This document shows, in pieces, positions 47,021-59,757 of a stretch of DNA of 64,000 nucleotides. Below the pieces are notes generated by a model, which did no database searches, was not told the origin of the DNA, and saw only the letters and a program-made list of their open reading frames with translations. The position numbers and the translations under genes are program-made. How positions within the stretch are numbered: position 1 is the stretch's first letter; each line of letters opens with the position of its first letter. Location of the stretch: contig CM076280.1 in NCBI GenBank assembly GCA_038380795.1, forward strand, positions 4,327,501-4,391,500, read 5' to 3'. The DNA is from Pyrocephalus nanus. Its lineage: Eukaryota > Chordata > Aves > Passeriformes > Tyrannidae.

Positions 47021-49674
47021 GCATCAACAGGGCCAGGGAGGGGGGGAGAGCTGGTGCCATTAACCTACAGCCCATGGTCCTGGCAGGTGGGGATGGAAGG
47101 GAGTGAGGATACTGCCTAACCAAGCCTTGCTCTAAACCAACACCTAAAAGTGCCAGTGATTTTGCTAGGTGTTTCAGGAGGCTCCAAGTCGATGCAGACA
47201 GGAAGGTTTGTCTGGGTTCATGACTTCTGAGGGTGTGTTAAGCTGACACTTCTCACCAGCAGGTGGGTTGTGCTCAGGGGTGTTTGACTGGTGTTAGAGG
47301 ATCCCTCCTTTTCTTGGGACAGCACTTCACTTTTGGCTGCACTGTTGTCTCTTTCCACATAAACTTAAAAACAGGGCATGGATGCTCAGGAACTCAAAAC
47401 CAGATTGTCCCCCTTGTGCAGCCAGGGCTAAAAGAATTTTGGTCACACAAGGCTGAAGGCAGAGACATGAAACAAGGCAGAGAGGGACCAGCTCCTGGTG
47501 ACACCTGAGCGAGCTCAGTCCGTGCATTTACCAGGGCCCAGTTGAATGTGACGTTCTTCTTGTCCATGGAAAAGCATAAGTTGACTTTGCACCAGTGCTG
47601 CACTGCCTTCCTTACGCTTTTGAAACCCTTTTTCCTTGGGAACTACCGAAAGAAACTAAATTAGGCAAATAAATCTCTTCTGTGGGATGTTCTTCATCCC
47701 CAGCTGCCCTGGCCACACTCTTTGAGAGCATCCCTGGGTGTAGGGACTTGGAGAGAGCTGATGGAGTTACTTGAGAACCCACTTACCCTGATCTCAGTTC
47801 TGTGCTTGTCTCTCCTCTCAGAACATGCGTCACTGTACACTGTAATTACGAGGAGAGCTCACTGGCAAGGAAGGATGATTGCATCATTAAGACACTGGAA
47901 CAGGAATAACTAATTCTGCTCTTAACTCTTCATGTAACCCTGGCTGTGACACTGGAGATCAGTTTTTTATCTGAAAGGAAAAAAAAGTTCCTACCATATT
48001 AATTTAATTTTCTTGTGTTGTTTAGTGTTGCTGTGTCTATGTTATATCTTGAAGAGGTAAAGACATAAGGAGGTTGTGCCTATGATACCAGTGATGATCA
48101 AATTCAAACTGAATTTGAACTGTGTGTCCTGCAATAGGAATATTAATGTCAATAATGATATTTATACTGAAAACATCTACAAGGGGCTTGGAGGATAATT
48201 CATAACAGAAACAGCTAAAAAGAAAAGTCTGTAGCATATAATAGGACCTGGTTCATTCTTTGTGTCAATTTGCAACCCTGACATCTCTCACCAAGTATTC
48301 TGGCAAGCTCGTAGCGCTTTCAAGGAAAGATTTAACAGCCAAGTTACAGCACACATCTCATGTTGCTTTTAGTTTATTATTATTGCAAAATGCACCACTG
48401 AACACTTAGGAGTGCATCACAAAATGAAATGCTGCGGAATTACAAATGAATTTTGCTTGAGAGTTGAATGAGTCTGTGATTTAGAAGCTTTGACATCAAT
48501 ACCATTCATGTTCTCATAGTAAAGATGATGGCACTCACAAGGTTTTCTTTTTAATTTGGAAGTTTTGGCACAATTCTTAAAAAGTAAATTTTGGTGAGAT
48601 TCTTATTAATCTTTTCCCAAAAAGTTTAGCCAGCTGTGAAATAAGAGTGGCTTTGTGGTTGGTATGTTTTTTTTCTTCCCTCTGGTTTGCTGCTTTTTCC
48701 TCTTCTGGATCAAATATTTTTTATGAAGTCAACCTTTTTCTACCTCTGCTCCTCTCTCCCACACCTCTTCTCTCATGGAAAAAAACTTCCACAGCCCTCT
48801 GGTTTTGTTACCCATTGATGTTTTTGCCAAGAAGCTCCATTTTTGTGTGTGTCACATTATAAAAAACCCTACTTTTATTATGCAAAACTATCACAGCCAA
48901 AGTGCCAAGTCATCACTTTGAGTGCAAAGCAAGATGGTGGGTTTTTTTCCTTAAATATTTCAGACAGTGCTTTTATCAAAATGGGTCATTCCTCTGTCTA
49001 ATCAGTGTGTGCTCCTGGCCATGAGCAGTTCTAGGTGCAAGAACTGCTGCAGTGGGCAGTAATGGATTAAATATGTCCACTGTGAAAGAGTCTTCCTTAA
49101 TTGCATTAGTTGGAGGTTTATTTTATGCCCTGATATGTGGCATTGAGCCAAAGAGACCACAATCCACCTCCCTTTCCAAGGTCCGAGAGCAGAAAGTATC
49201 CCTTTACAAGAAGGGTGCTTAAGTGCTTTTCTGAATCAAAGCCTGAGTCAGTGCTTTAATGTACTCTGTTCATGCTTGGAAATGGCTTATATTCCTCTGA
49301 GCAAATTTCCTCTAAAGAAGCTAAGCCTGCTACAGTGTCTGAAGAATTCAATGTCACACTGAAAACTTATCCCCCAGATCTGTGTCCAACGAGATCCTGC
49401 TTAATGGATGCTGCCTATTACTTACTGCCATGCAGCACTCCCCTCCCAAGCACTGAAACAGCCTGTTCTCTCTCCAGGCAACGTGTCACATTTTCATCTG
49501 GTCACCTATGGTGTTTTCCATTTCTATTCAAGGTTCTAGAGAAGGTCACTTCAGTGCAACATCAGTAGCACCTCCATACCCATGACCTCATAGATGTATT
49601 TGAGGCTGGCTCAAGGCAAGAGTGTGGTGGGACTCAGACTATCCAGCTGGAAGTTCAGGCAGCTGTCTCATGTA
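47021..49674. other. Unique sequence, no gene recognised
   Basis: Nothing recognised. AT-rich from 47900 on; open frames below 100 codons. Confidence 0.6.
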
Positions 49675-50290
49675 GGAATCATGGAATAGCTGGAGTTGGA
49701 AGGGACTCTGAAAGATCACTGAGTCCAACTCCCTGCTCCTTGCAGGATGGCCTAACCCTAAACACAAAATCATAGAATGGTTTGGGTTGGAAGGGACCTT
49801 ACAGATGTTCTTGTTCCACCTCCCTGCCATGAGCAGGGACACCTCCCACTAGCCCAGGTTGCTCCAAGCCCTGTCCAACCTGGCCTTGGACGCTTCTAGG
49901 GATGGGGCAGCCACAGCTTCTCTGGGCAACCTGTGCCAAGGCCTCACCACCCTCACAGGGAACAATTTCTTCCCAATTCCCCCCTGTCCCGTCACTCCAG
50001 GCCCTTGACAATAGTCTCCATCTTTCTTGTAGGCTCCCTTCAGGTAAGGCCATCATCCAGATGCTCCTTCAACTCTGACAGGCTTAGTGTTGTTGGCAGC
50101 TTGTTCCAATGATTGACCACCCTCTCAGTGAATAATCTTTCCCTCATGTCTCCATTCCCTTTCCTTCAGTTGTGGGTCACCAGAGAGAGGAGATCAGCAG
50201 CTCCTGCTGTGCTGCCTGCCCTGAGGAAGGTGTGGACTGTTTTGAGGGCATCCCTCAGCCTTTGCCACCACTGCTTTCAGTGCACTGGGT
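49675..50290 (-). mobile_element. CR1 LINE, older type, split by a younger CR1
   Basis: A minus-strand CR1 3' portion in two pieces, 49675-49765 and 50045-50290. The first has AGGAATCATGGAATAGCTGG, AGTTGGAAGGGACTCTGAAA and GATCACTGAGTCCAACTCCC, the end type with a GAGTTGGA-like box. The second resumes as CATCATCCAGATGCTCCTTC, AACTCTGACAGGCTTAGTGT, CAGCTTGTTCCAATGATTGA, CCACCCTCTCAGTGAATAAT and GTGGGTCACCAGAGAGAGGA. That order matches one uninterrupted element in the family. The inner 280 bp belong to another CR1. The right edge fades between 50280 and 50340. Confidence 0.87.
49766..50044 (-). mobile_element. CR1 LINE, 3' 280 bp (young type), nested
   Basis: A minus-strand young CR1 inside the older one. 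The plus strand begins AAAATCATAGAATGGTTTGG, then GTTGGAAGGGACCTTACAGA, GAGCAGGGACACCTCCCACT, TAGCCCAGGTTGCTCCAAGC and GGGATGGGGCAGCCACAGCT. It continues through the ORF2 segment to TCCATCTTTCTTGTAGGCTC. CATAGAATGG is a near-perfect terminal motif, so this is among the youngest insertions in the window. An internal deletion after GGAACAATTTCTTCCCAATT removes part of the segment seen at 27041-27315. No clear target-site duplication can be read at the junctions. Confidence 0.9.
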
Positions 50291-53200
50291 CACATTTTCC
50301 TTTCACAAAGTGTGAAGCTGGTGCCTGACCTGCCAGGAAAAGCTTTATTGTGGATCATTTCAAGCCTCACCAGCAACTGCAGCTTCCTTGTCAGAGCTCG
50401 AGGAAAATTCATCTCGGTCTTGCTGGGCTATTTTAAGGCCAGGCTTCCATGGATCTGCACGAGTCCATGTGCTTCAATTAGCTTTTGTCTGGCCTGAGCT
50501 GTTTTTGTTATCACCCTCCTTTTGCTGATAAAGCAGGAACATTTTTAGAGGTGATTTCCCCCCCTCCCTGAGGGAGCACTGGGATGGATGGGAATGAACT
50601 TTGTCAGGTGCTTAGAGTAAAAGGAATTGTCAGGATACCTGGCTCCCTGTCGGTCCTGACAAATCACCTGGGGGCCTTGTTGCCTCAGGTTGCTTGGGTC
50701 TGCAAAGCAAGGCTAATATTTATTTCCATTATATATATTAATAGCACTTAGTAACTTTGAACAAGGTCAGGACTTCACTGCATTACACACTGTGCTAAGA
50801 CACGCATATATTAGTGCCTGTCTCATGCCTCCTGTGAAGAAGTGATGTCAGAATGCAGTGCCTGAGATCCAAGGAATGATCCATAATGCATGATGTATTC
50901 CAGGGTTCTGTCCTGTCCCTGATGGAGTGCATCACGGGCAGGAGATAACTTGAGCTGGCCTTTCATAACTTGATTATCCTATTTCAGTGTTAATACCCAA
51001 GATAAGGATCTGTGACTAAAGGGAGGCAATGTCTGAAAAACCTCTGCTAAGTTCTGGTGCTGGAGTCATAAACCAGGGAGAATAAAGCAGCACTGCCAAA
51101 GCATGTGCACCTCCAGCAAACCTGACCACATTTTGTCTGAATTCAAGCCTCTCATTTTCATCTCTGCCTTAGTCACAGAAGCAGTTCTCCAGATGATCCC
51201 ACGCTCCTTCAAGTTCAGACCAACAACTCCCTGAATTAATAGATTGGTAGACAACAACCCTGTGAACCTCCAGTATGAATTGATAAATAGTCTGTCTCCA
51301 ACCACCAGTAATGCATCCCAGATTTAGGGCTGCCTGACAGGCAGTGTTCTGCCATTGCCACCATGACTTTGTTCTACACTTTAGACTTGAAAACCATGAC
51401 AAATAAAGAATAGTCTGAAGCCTCTGGTTGTTAAATCACCACAAGCTCCTACTGGGGATGCACAGTGACATTATGATTAGCAATGTCTATAAATCTGTTC
51501 TACAGGACTTGGTTCTTCTGGTGGACTCCCAGTAGAGACAGGGTGAGGGATCTGTGCATGCAGAAGTGACATGTTGGGATGGTATTGCTGAGTTTATGGA
51601 GATGTGAGTTGGAATCTGTGATGGGATAATTTTTTGGGGCTTCTTCTGTAAATGGACATTATTGAGAAGTGGTGTCTCCTCCTACTATCACACCCATATA
51701 TTCTGGTTTCTTACTTGGACTTAAAGGTCAGAGTGGGAGCAAACTGGATGTGCTGGTGGTCACATAAATGTTGGTCACAACCAGCCTGCACTTGGTCTGG
51801 GGTTGAATTGTACTGCAGTGCTTGTCTCTGAAATATGAAAGCAGGAGTTGTCAGCACTCTGGGAAAGAGTGTGAAGTCCAAGGAAAACTGTAGTGAATTG
51901 ACATCCTCTGTAAAGGGTAAAGATGGAGCTGCAGAAGCAGTGCAGCAGCAGAGCTAAAGCTCTGTGTGAGCAGGAGTGCAGTGAGGCTGGTGATGGACTC
52001 ATACTTGATGTCAACAGAAGGTTGTCTGTGGAACTGAAGTCATGTGCCAGCTCTAAAGTGGAATGAATCTGAGATTAGCAACCCTGTGTGGAGAGTTACA
52101 GCTTAATATTATGTGAAAATATAAAATAATTCATTAAATGACAGCCCAGTTGTGAGATGGTGATCAGTTGCTGAACGATGATATTCTGAAAGCTTAATGC
52201 AGACTTAGTCAAAAATCTTTAAAACCAATGATGATTAAAATACCCTTTTAGCTTTCCACATATATCTATTTTTTAATAGAATCCCTTTCTAAAGTTTGAA
52301 AGTGGGATAGAAGTTTAGTGAAAGCACTGAGTGCAGTTTGAGAGAGGCTGGCTCATCATGCAGGGCAGTACTTGGGGGGAAAAAAGGAAAATCATCCAGA
52401 GCCTTCATTCCAAGAAAGAGTCTAGACATTAAGCCACTGCATAAAAAGCTGTTGGAAAGTCAAGGATTTCCTTACAAGTACTTGCAGCTTTCTTTCCTGG
52501 CTTCTTCTGGAAGTTGCAAAGAGGTCCATTGACTTCTTGGAGATTCTCAGTGCCACATAAATTAGGTGGAGAGACTCCATGGGAAGTAGGCCAAAGGGGA
52601 AGATAGTTCTTAAATACATTATCTATTTCATTCTTCTCCTTTTATATATGTCTCTCCACAGCAACTGTACTCAGTCAAATATGCTTTGAAGAGAGTTGAA
52701 TTGCCAAAAAAGTAAGATTAACTGCCAGAAAATAGTAAAGTTATATTTTCATTCTCCATTCTGTATGAAACAATCCAGCAGAACTAGTAAATATGAGGGT
52801 CACGTTATTTCCAGTGTTGTTGCCTTGGCTTCAAAAGTCACCTCAGATTGATCTGTAAGTGATGAGGTGACGACAACCCCAAACAAGCAGCAGAGCAGGC
52901 AGAAGGTCCTAAGGAACAGTTTGAATACTGGGTCTATTTTAGAGCTGCTGGTTGTTTGGATAAAGGAACTCATGGAAATAAACCATGGCTGTACAGCTGG
53001 TACACACTAATAGTCCTCTGGAAGAGAAATAGGCTGCTCCCCAGTGAGGTGTCCACGGCTGGTGGCAAGCAGGGACTGTCCATTCCTGACAGAAATGTCA
53101 CTGCAAAGGTAATTTTTCCCATCTCCCGTTCCAGGGTTTAGGTGTGTCGAGTTCTGTCTGATTGTTCGTGTTGGCCGGTTCCCAGCTGCTTTCTGAAGAT

Positions 53201-56200
53201 ATTTATTTTTGTAACTGTTGCATTTATCAGGGTGGATTAGCCAAGTCTGTTGACTTCAGTGCTTTGGCACAGGCTGTCAGGAATTATTTTAGTAGTGCTC
53301 TGCCCTGGACCCAAGTGCATTTACTTTTCAACCTCTCCTCTCGCTTCCAAGCAATAACCTACTGCGGGTTTCATTTACAGGCAGGCATTCAGTGGAGTTC
53401 CTCTCTCCAGCTCTTTGTTGTACATTGGATTTTTGTTTGTTGAAATCAAAGGGAAGGAGAAAGGACCATCTCCACCTAATGGCTTCTGGCTACCAGTAAA
53501 TGGTGGCTATTCCACAAGGAGGTATAAAGCACAGGAGGATGTTTTCAGAGAAGTAATAAATCTGCTGGGATAGTCACGGGGAGTTCCAGCATCACTTGAG
53601 AGAGAGGAACTTCTGGCATTTCCGTTGTTCCATCTCAGGCATCATCTCCATGAAGTCTTGGATACATGAGCCAAATCCTCTGCCCAGCAGTTCTGTCATT
53701 TTCCAGCACCAAAGGGTTGGGCCCTTCCTCTGCAGATTGTTTAGGGTGACACTATGCTTTATTTTCAGTGTTTTAGGGATACCAAAAAGTCATTCCTCTT
53801 CTTGGTAAGCTGATTGAGCTTTGGTAGTATGTTCAGGGCTGTGAAGAGGTGTTTATGGAATGTATTGACCCTAATGTTTTTCAAGGCAAGGAAGATTTAA
53901 ATCTGAATTAAAGGCTCATTGTTTCAGACTTTGACTGGGAACTGAATATCCTCTTTATATCATTATTTCCCGAAAAAGATTCATTAAATTTCTGTCACAC
54001 GACCCAAACTCACCTTTACATTCACATGAGCCTTTAAAGTAAATTCAATAACTGACTTCAGAAAGGTTTTTTTTGCTCACACAAATTAGTTTGTTCATTC
54101 TCCTAATATCCCACTTGGCTTCCCTGCGGGTGAATGTCACCGCAACCTCTGTGCTTCCATCCCAAAACCTGAGCTCGTCACTCACTTCAAAGATGCAATT
54201 CACTGCCAAATACCTCACCTTCATCCATCTCAATCTAAACTCAGCAAAATGACCTCTCAAAAAGTACTCTACTGAGGCACTCTTTAATCAACATCTGTTT
54301 AGAGCTTTCCCCGTTAACTTCACATAGGCAGATTGTTTTCCATAATTAGACACAGCCTCTGATATAACCAGCTGACATATAGAATACATATTCATTTCTC
54401 CCCCTGACTTTTTGAAGGATCTGAGTAACGCAGAAGGAACACCCAGTGCATTTAATCCTAGTCTCAAGAGCTGCAGACTCGTCTAAGAGAGTCGCTGAAG
54501 CACTTCAGGTAAAACTCATGTCTTGTTAAGTGAGAGGCTTAGGACAGTGTGATGCTCTTGATGAACTAAGAGGCTGTATTTAGCTGAGAAATGGAGAGGA
54601 ACTTGGAGCTCGTGTCTCCTTGTTTTCCTTTGCTGGATGGGCTGTAAGGGGCAGAAATGTTTTTTAGGGACAAGAAGATGACATTAATAGAGCTATCACT
54701 GCAAAGGCATTATGGTTTTGCAATTACAGCCTTGAGCAGCTACTTGGGGCTCGTTGCTGTGGACTCGGCCTGATCTGTGTTGTCTGAGCCCATTTGTAAA
54801 GACTGCTTTAGATAAACACTTAAACACACCCCTGAAGTTCTTCATATGTAAAATACCCCTTAAACTCTTTGTCTACTAAACGTGACCTTGATCTCTTGGT
54901 GCTGCAGCTCCCCAGTGAAAAATAGAAATGCGATAACAGCTTTATCAGCCTGAAAACTCCCAGCAGTCCCACGCTGCTATTTCTCATGTAACATAACAAA
55001 ACATATCTATAAACGTGATAGTATTTACTGGCTTGATTCTGCCCTTTCCCTTCAGTGAAATTAAATAACAGCCGACTCCAGAGGCAGCCTGATTGATCTC
55101 AGTGAAACTAATGCTGCTGCTCTACAGGAGTAAGGGCAGAAGGAGCCGAGTCAGGCACCGAGCAGGTTCTGTTATTCCCCTGTTACTGCCACAGAGCCCT
55201 GGTTATTTTGAGAAAGCCTGTTCATATTTTCTCTTTCACTATCTCCTCCTGATCTTTTTGCCTTTTCTCAGCTTCGTGGAACAGCCTCAAATCTTATCTG
55301 TCAGCTTTCAAATCTCCAACTTCTGGAATTTTCAGGTTCCTCAAGTGAGCATTTAGAGCCATTGTGACTCCAAACCATCTGCTATTACTGGGGAAAAAAA
55401 CACCACAAAACACTTTAAAAACTGACAGCTGACTTTCAGAAGTCTTTAGCAATTGCAGCCCCAGTTGACATTATTGAGAATAAATAGCCTGAAATATTTT
55501 GGAAAGTCAGGGCACGGACTGCATTCTGTTACCTCCAGCCCCATAATTTTCTACTGTTTTTCAGCTTGTTATTGTTGAAGGTATCAGAGTTTGAAGGTGA
55601 TTAAAACTCAATAGTTCATTTGGTCTTTAACATATTGTTTTCAAACATTTCCAACAGAAGTAAGTGCTTAAATCCCATTAAATTGGAGTCTAAATGCCTT
55701 AGGTTTCTTTACAAATCCTTCTGGTAGGCATCAGATATCAAACAGGCAAAACAAAAAAATTAAGCTGAAGCCAGGGTATTTTTCTTTCCCTGTGGGGAAA
55801 AGGGCATCCATTATGCAATGAATCTTCTTTTGTAATGGTTTGGTGGCTTTGACAAAATCCATTTTACTTCATTGTCCTTTTACTTTACATAATATCCATA
55901 AAATGGCAAAACAGAAGATGTTATTGCTGATCAAAACAATTAGGATAAAGCTCTTGAGTTAAAATAATGTGGCACAAAAAGCGACCTTTTGGGGCCAGAA
56001 CAACTTTCTCAGGAGCTCTATTCTGCGTGAATAGGGTTGGACTTGTCTTGCAGTCCCCCAAAGTATTTTTTGTCTGCTGTCTTCATATCAGAAACAAAAG
56101 ATACATTAAAAAAAAAAAAAAGGGAAAAAAGGAGCTGGCTTAGTTCCCCTCACATTGTAATACCCAGCACATTGCAAGATAGCAGAATAAATGTTACAAG

Positions 56201-57055
56201 ACAGGTAAAGCTCGAGTCTACCATGATCACAGGGGATGCTGGAAACTCTTGTAAAATGAGATTCTATGAAATTGAAACAATTGAATAGGTTTTTTTTTTT
56301 TTTACATTAGGCCAGGGAAGACCTGAAACAAGATCCATTTGGGACACCCTGCTATCATATGGATGCCTCTGGATTTCAGAGAGCAGTTCCAGCCAGGTGT
56401 AGGGTTGTACCCACATATAACTGAGTTACAGGGATCTTTCAGAGGGCAGAAAAAATGAATAAACCCACAGTTCATATAATCTGGCTTTACCTTGTAGCAC
56501 ACAAGAATTCCATAGGAGGCACAGAACACATTTATGGATGACTAGGCCAATGCCCCAGTTCCCAGTGATTTTTACTGGGAGCTTGATTGTTGGTTTCCAG
56601 TGACTGTAACCACCCTGCTTCCATATAAACCCTGGGATGGTCACCTGGGGTGTGCCCTCTTCCCCTGCTCTGTGACCCCCATGGAAGGCTTTGAGGAGCT
56701 GTCCCAACACCTTGGGACAGCAATGACAGGGTGCAAGGAGCTTTGGCTGCCTTCACATGGAAAACTCCGGGAGCACAGGCAGGAGATGCTAAAATTGTTC
56801 CAGGAGGCCTTGTAATTGGAATGCAGTTCTGTAGGTGGTTAATCCATTGGAGAGTAGTCCTTAATTAATCCCGAGCCTCCAGAGCACACTTCCTCATCTC
56901 TTTTCTCCCCATCCCTCCCCTCACATGGATGTCTCTGCACATTAATCAAATCACTTTTCTGTTCCGGCCGTGGGCTGAACACGGGGACCGAATTCCTTGC
57001 CAGAAGTGAGAGCCGAGGTATTTGATCAGTGAGCAGGGCTTGGGCTCTGCAGGCT

Positions 57056-57071
57056 CCCCCCCCCCCCCCCC
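57056..57071. repeat. Poly-C run (16)
   Basis: Sixteen consecutive cytosines. Homopolymer length may be imprecise. Confidence 0.85.
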
Positions 57072-59096
57072 AGCTCTGTCCCTGATCCTTCATTTCCTCT
57101 GATGTCATCACTCCAATTTAAACAGAGGGGCCAGGCTAAAAAGGCAGAAATTTCTGTTTGGATTTCAGCTCGGGCCTGCTCGGACATGTCCACGGTCAGA
57201 AGCAGAAGTTTCTCTCCTGAACACGGAGTGTTCCTGCCCCACTTACCGGCACAAAACTCTTTGGCATGAGTTCACTCTTCAGAAACCTCAGTATTTACAC
57301 AGGCTCTGTGACTGTGATTTACTCAGGGCCCAGCTGCTGATACTTATCTTCAGTTTGCTGAAGTCAAAGGTTGAAATCCAAAATTCTAGAAGAGCGCTTC
57401 TGCTCATCGTGCAACTCATGGTTTCTCCCCCAGCTTGCTCCACATTAACCCAAATCGAGTCTCCCTAAACCCAAAGTGTGAACAGGCCACCTCTACTCCT
57501 AGAAAATCTTGTGCAGATGATCATTTGAGCACTGATCTGAGATTCCTTCCCTTAGGATCACGTCTTCTGTTGGGAAAAGGATACTGCAGTCAGCATGTGT
57601 GTCCCAGTGTTTGATAGGAGAAGTGCTTAAGATGCTTAGGAACATAGAGAAGCCCCTGAAGAGAGCTCTTCAGCACCAAAGGGCAGTGTGAAACTAGCAA
57701 ATAATTTTAATTAATATTCCCATCAGAAATAACAATATCTCTGTTCTAGGCCTGTGAAGTTTTTAAGTCTTCTTTCATTAACTTTCACCGAGTCTTTACC
57801 CTTGAATTTTTAGGGGTTTTTTGTTTTTTTTTCGGCTGAAGATGGAGAACAAGAATCATCCTCATTATAAGTATAATTTTTAGAAGATAGAATTTCTTGA
57901 AAATGTAGAGTTTTAACCAAAAATAGTGAGGGCTTTTGTCCAGGACAGAAACACCCTTTAAATATGCCAAGCATTCAGATAAAAAAGAAATCCTATTTTC
58001 AAGTAATACTCTGAAAACCCCCCTCAATATTTTAATTAAATTAAAGCACAATGAAATGCAGAAGAATTAAATAGATTGGCTGTCTAATATAGCTGCTAAT
58101 CTGTCTCATGTTGAGTTCACCCTGCATAATCATAATCTATTCTGTGTGTGTTGCTCCAGACCCATTACATCCCAAAATATTTTGCAGAGTTAATCAAATG
58201 CAGCACGAAACTCACAAGAAAAGGAGAACACTTAAGATCTACATGCAAGAGATAATTATATTGATTTCAGGTACAGCTTGGAAATAGGGAAGAAGCCTCA
58301 GATCCATAAGGGAGCTGTCTCGGCTCCTGTAGCACGATCAGTAGCTCCTGTAAGTTCAGCGATTCCAGAGGCTCCGCAGTTTGGTTGCTGTATCTGGGGT
58401 TTATGAGTTAATAAAGAGGAGATGGATGATGGAGAGAAGATGTTCCATCATCCTGCTACAGGCAGGGATGATTTCTTTCATGCTTAGGATGCAGCTTGTC
58501 TGAAGGAATTAGCAAAGCTGCCTTGGAAATCAGCAGGGTCTCTGTTGCCTTCGTTCCAGCAACATCCATCTGCACCAGTTCAGTTTAGGCTGAAGATCTC
58601 CAAAGTGAGGCACCTCTCTTGCTTTGAGAATCTGGGATTTTTTCCCAGATGCTTTTCAGAGCTCTTGTGATTGCCTGACTCTTTCCATTTCTCAAATTCC
58701 ACTTCTTTCCCCCTGGCCTCCTCTGACCCAGCTTTATCCTTCTTTCCCTTCCCGGTGCCTCTAACCTGCTTCTTGAACCACTTACCTGTTTTTCTGATCA
58801 AAGTATATTTTGGTGTGAGTTTGGGAAGAAATTCTTTTTAGTCAATTTGTATCAGAATCACTTGGCTTGAGCTACCAGACCACTTTGACAATCATCATTC
58901 TTAGCCAGGTTTATTCTTATTTGCACATAAGTCTGTTTAAAGTAGGAAATCAGGCAGAAACAAGCCTTCTGCTTCCATCCACACACAGCTTTCAGAAGTC
59001 CTCAGTTCAAATTTCAGCCATTTCTAATTAAGAGCTCATCAAACCTCATAAAACCCGCAGGGTTTCCAAGATCTCTTGCTAATGGCTTCCCTTGGA

Positions 59097-59122
59097 AAAA
59101 AAAAAAAGAAAAAAAAAGAAAA
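59097..59122. repeat. Interrupted A-rich tract
   Basis: A runs separated by single G. A simple repeat; no LINE or processed gene is recognised upstream. Confidence 0.7.
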
Positions 59123-59574
59123 GTACTTTAAGTTATTTTGCTTTCCAAGTGCACTGTGTACTTCTGCCGTCATCTTCCTTTTCTTTCTGTGGCATCTGTG
59201 GACAAAATGTGTTTGGAGATGATTTGGTCAGTTAGATGAGGAATTATACATTGAGCACATTAGCATATAAATTTGGTTTTCAGAATGCTTTGGGTCATCA
59301 GCTCTCACAGAGATGCAAACACACACATGGGCTTGTGTATACTGGTTACAGCAGGACGATAAACTTTCTTAAAGGAAAGCAGAAACTTTTGCATATGTAT
59401 TTATATTATTTAGACTTCTGTTAATTTCTAAGGAAATGTCTTTTTCATTTAAATGGCTTTGAGTTAATTTTGAAGCCAAAACTTATGCATAAACTCATCT
59501 GCTCACACTATCTGAGTTTCAAGATAATACACATCCTGCTCTTGCATTACTTTACCCCCCATAAATCAGTCCCC

Positions 59575-59757
59575 GAGTCAAAACCCATTAAAAACATAAA
59601 TGCAAATACAAAGACAACAAGAGTTAGGAGAGTTGGTCTGTTACTTAAAAAGGAAGGAGAGGAAATAACAAATGATACAGGGAATGAAATATTCAGTGCC
59701 ATTTTTGGTTGCTTCTCCAAAATAAAGGTTGCTTGTGGCTGTATAATAATGCAGTAA
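59575..59757 (+). pseudogene. CR1 ORF2 linker remnant, still open
   Basis: This part of the ancient CR1 lies in an uninterrupted frame (start codon upstream at 59470, stop at 59757). It encodes RRVGLLLKKEGEEITNDTGN followed by EIFSAIFGCFSKI. In CR1 the same place reads like GLLLKEDGE.ITDD..KAE.FNAFFASVF, the segment just before the reverse transcriptase fingers. It is a decayed transposon segment and not a host gene; the upstream third of the frame has no similarity that I recognise. The frame is probably open by chance. Confidence 0.6.

Larger units (their letters stand above)
50291..59574. other. Unique sequence, no gene recognised
   Basis: Nine kilobases without a recognisable gene or clear transposon. 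Contents: TATA-rich patch at 50732-50746; A run near 56107-56120; T run near 56290-56303; C16 at 57056-57071; A-rich interrupted tract at 59097-59120. The sequence at 55020-55150 (TTGATTCTGCCCTTTCCC to CTACAGGAGTAAGGGCAG) faintly resembles an ancient amniote inverted-repeat element, but not well enough to call. Confidence 0.5.

Noticed and set aside
55020..55150. Possible ancient amniote MITE-like element (TTGATTCTGCCC ... GTAAGGGCAGAAGG)
   Set aside because: The two ends recall inverted repeats of an old element, but the middle does not align and the match is too weak to call without a library search.
58580..58801. Lysine-rich minus-strand frame with a perfect splice donor (CAGGTAAGT at 58788-58780)
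   Set aside because: A lone 9-bp donor match is expected by chance in 64 kb; no acceptor with polypyrimidine tract and no coding similarity was found. The lysine-rich composition comes from AAG/GAA-rich sequence.
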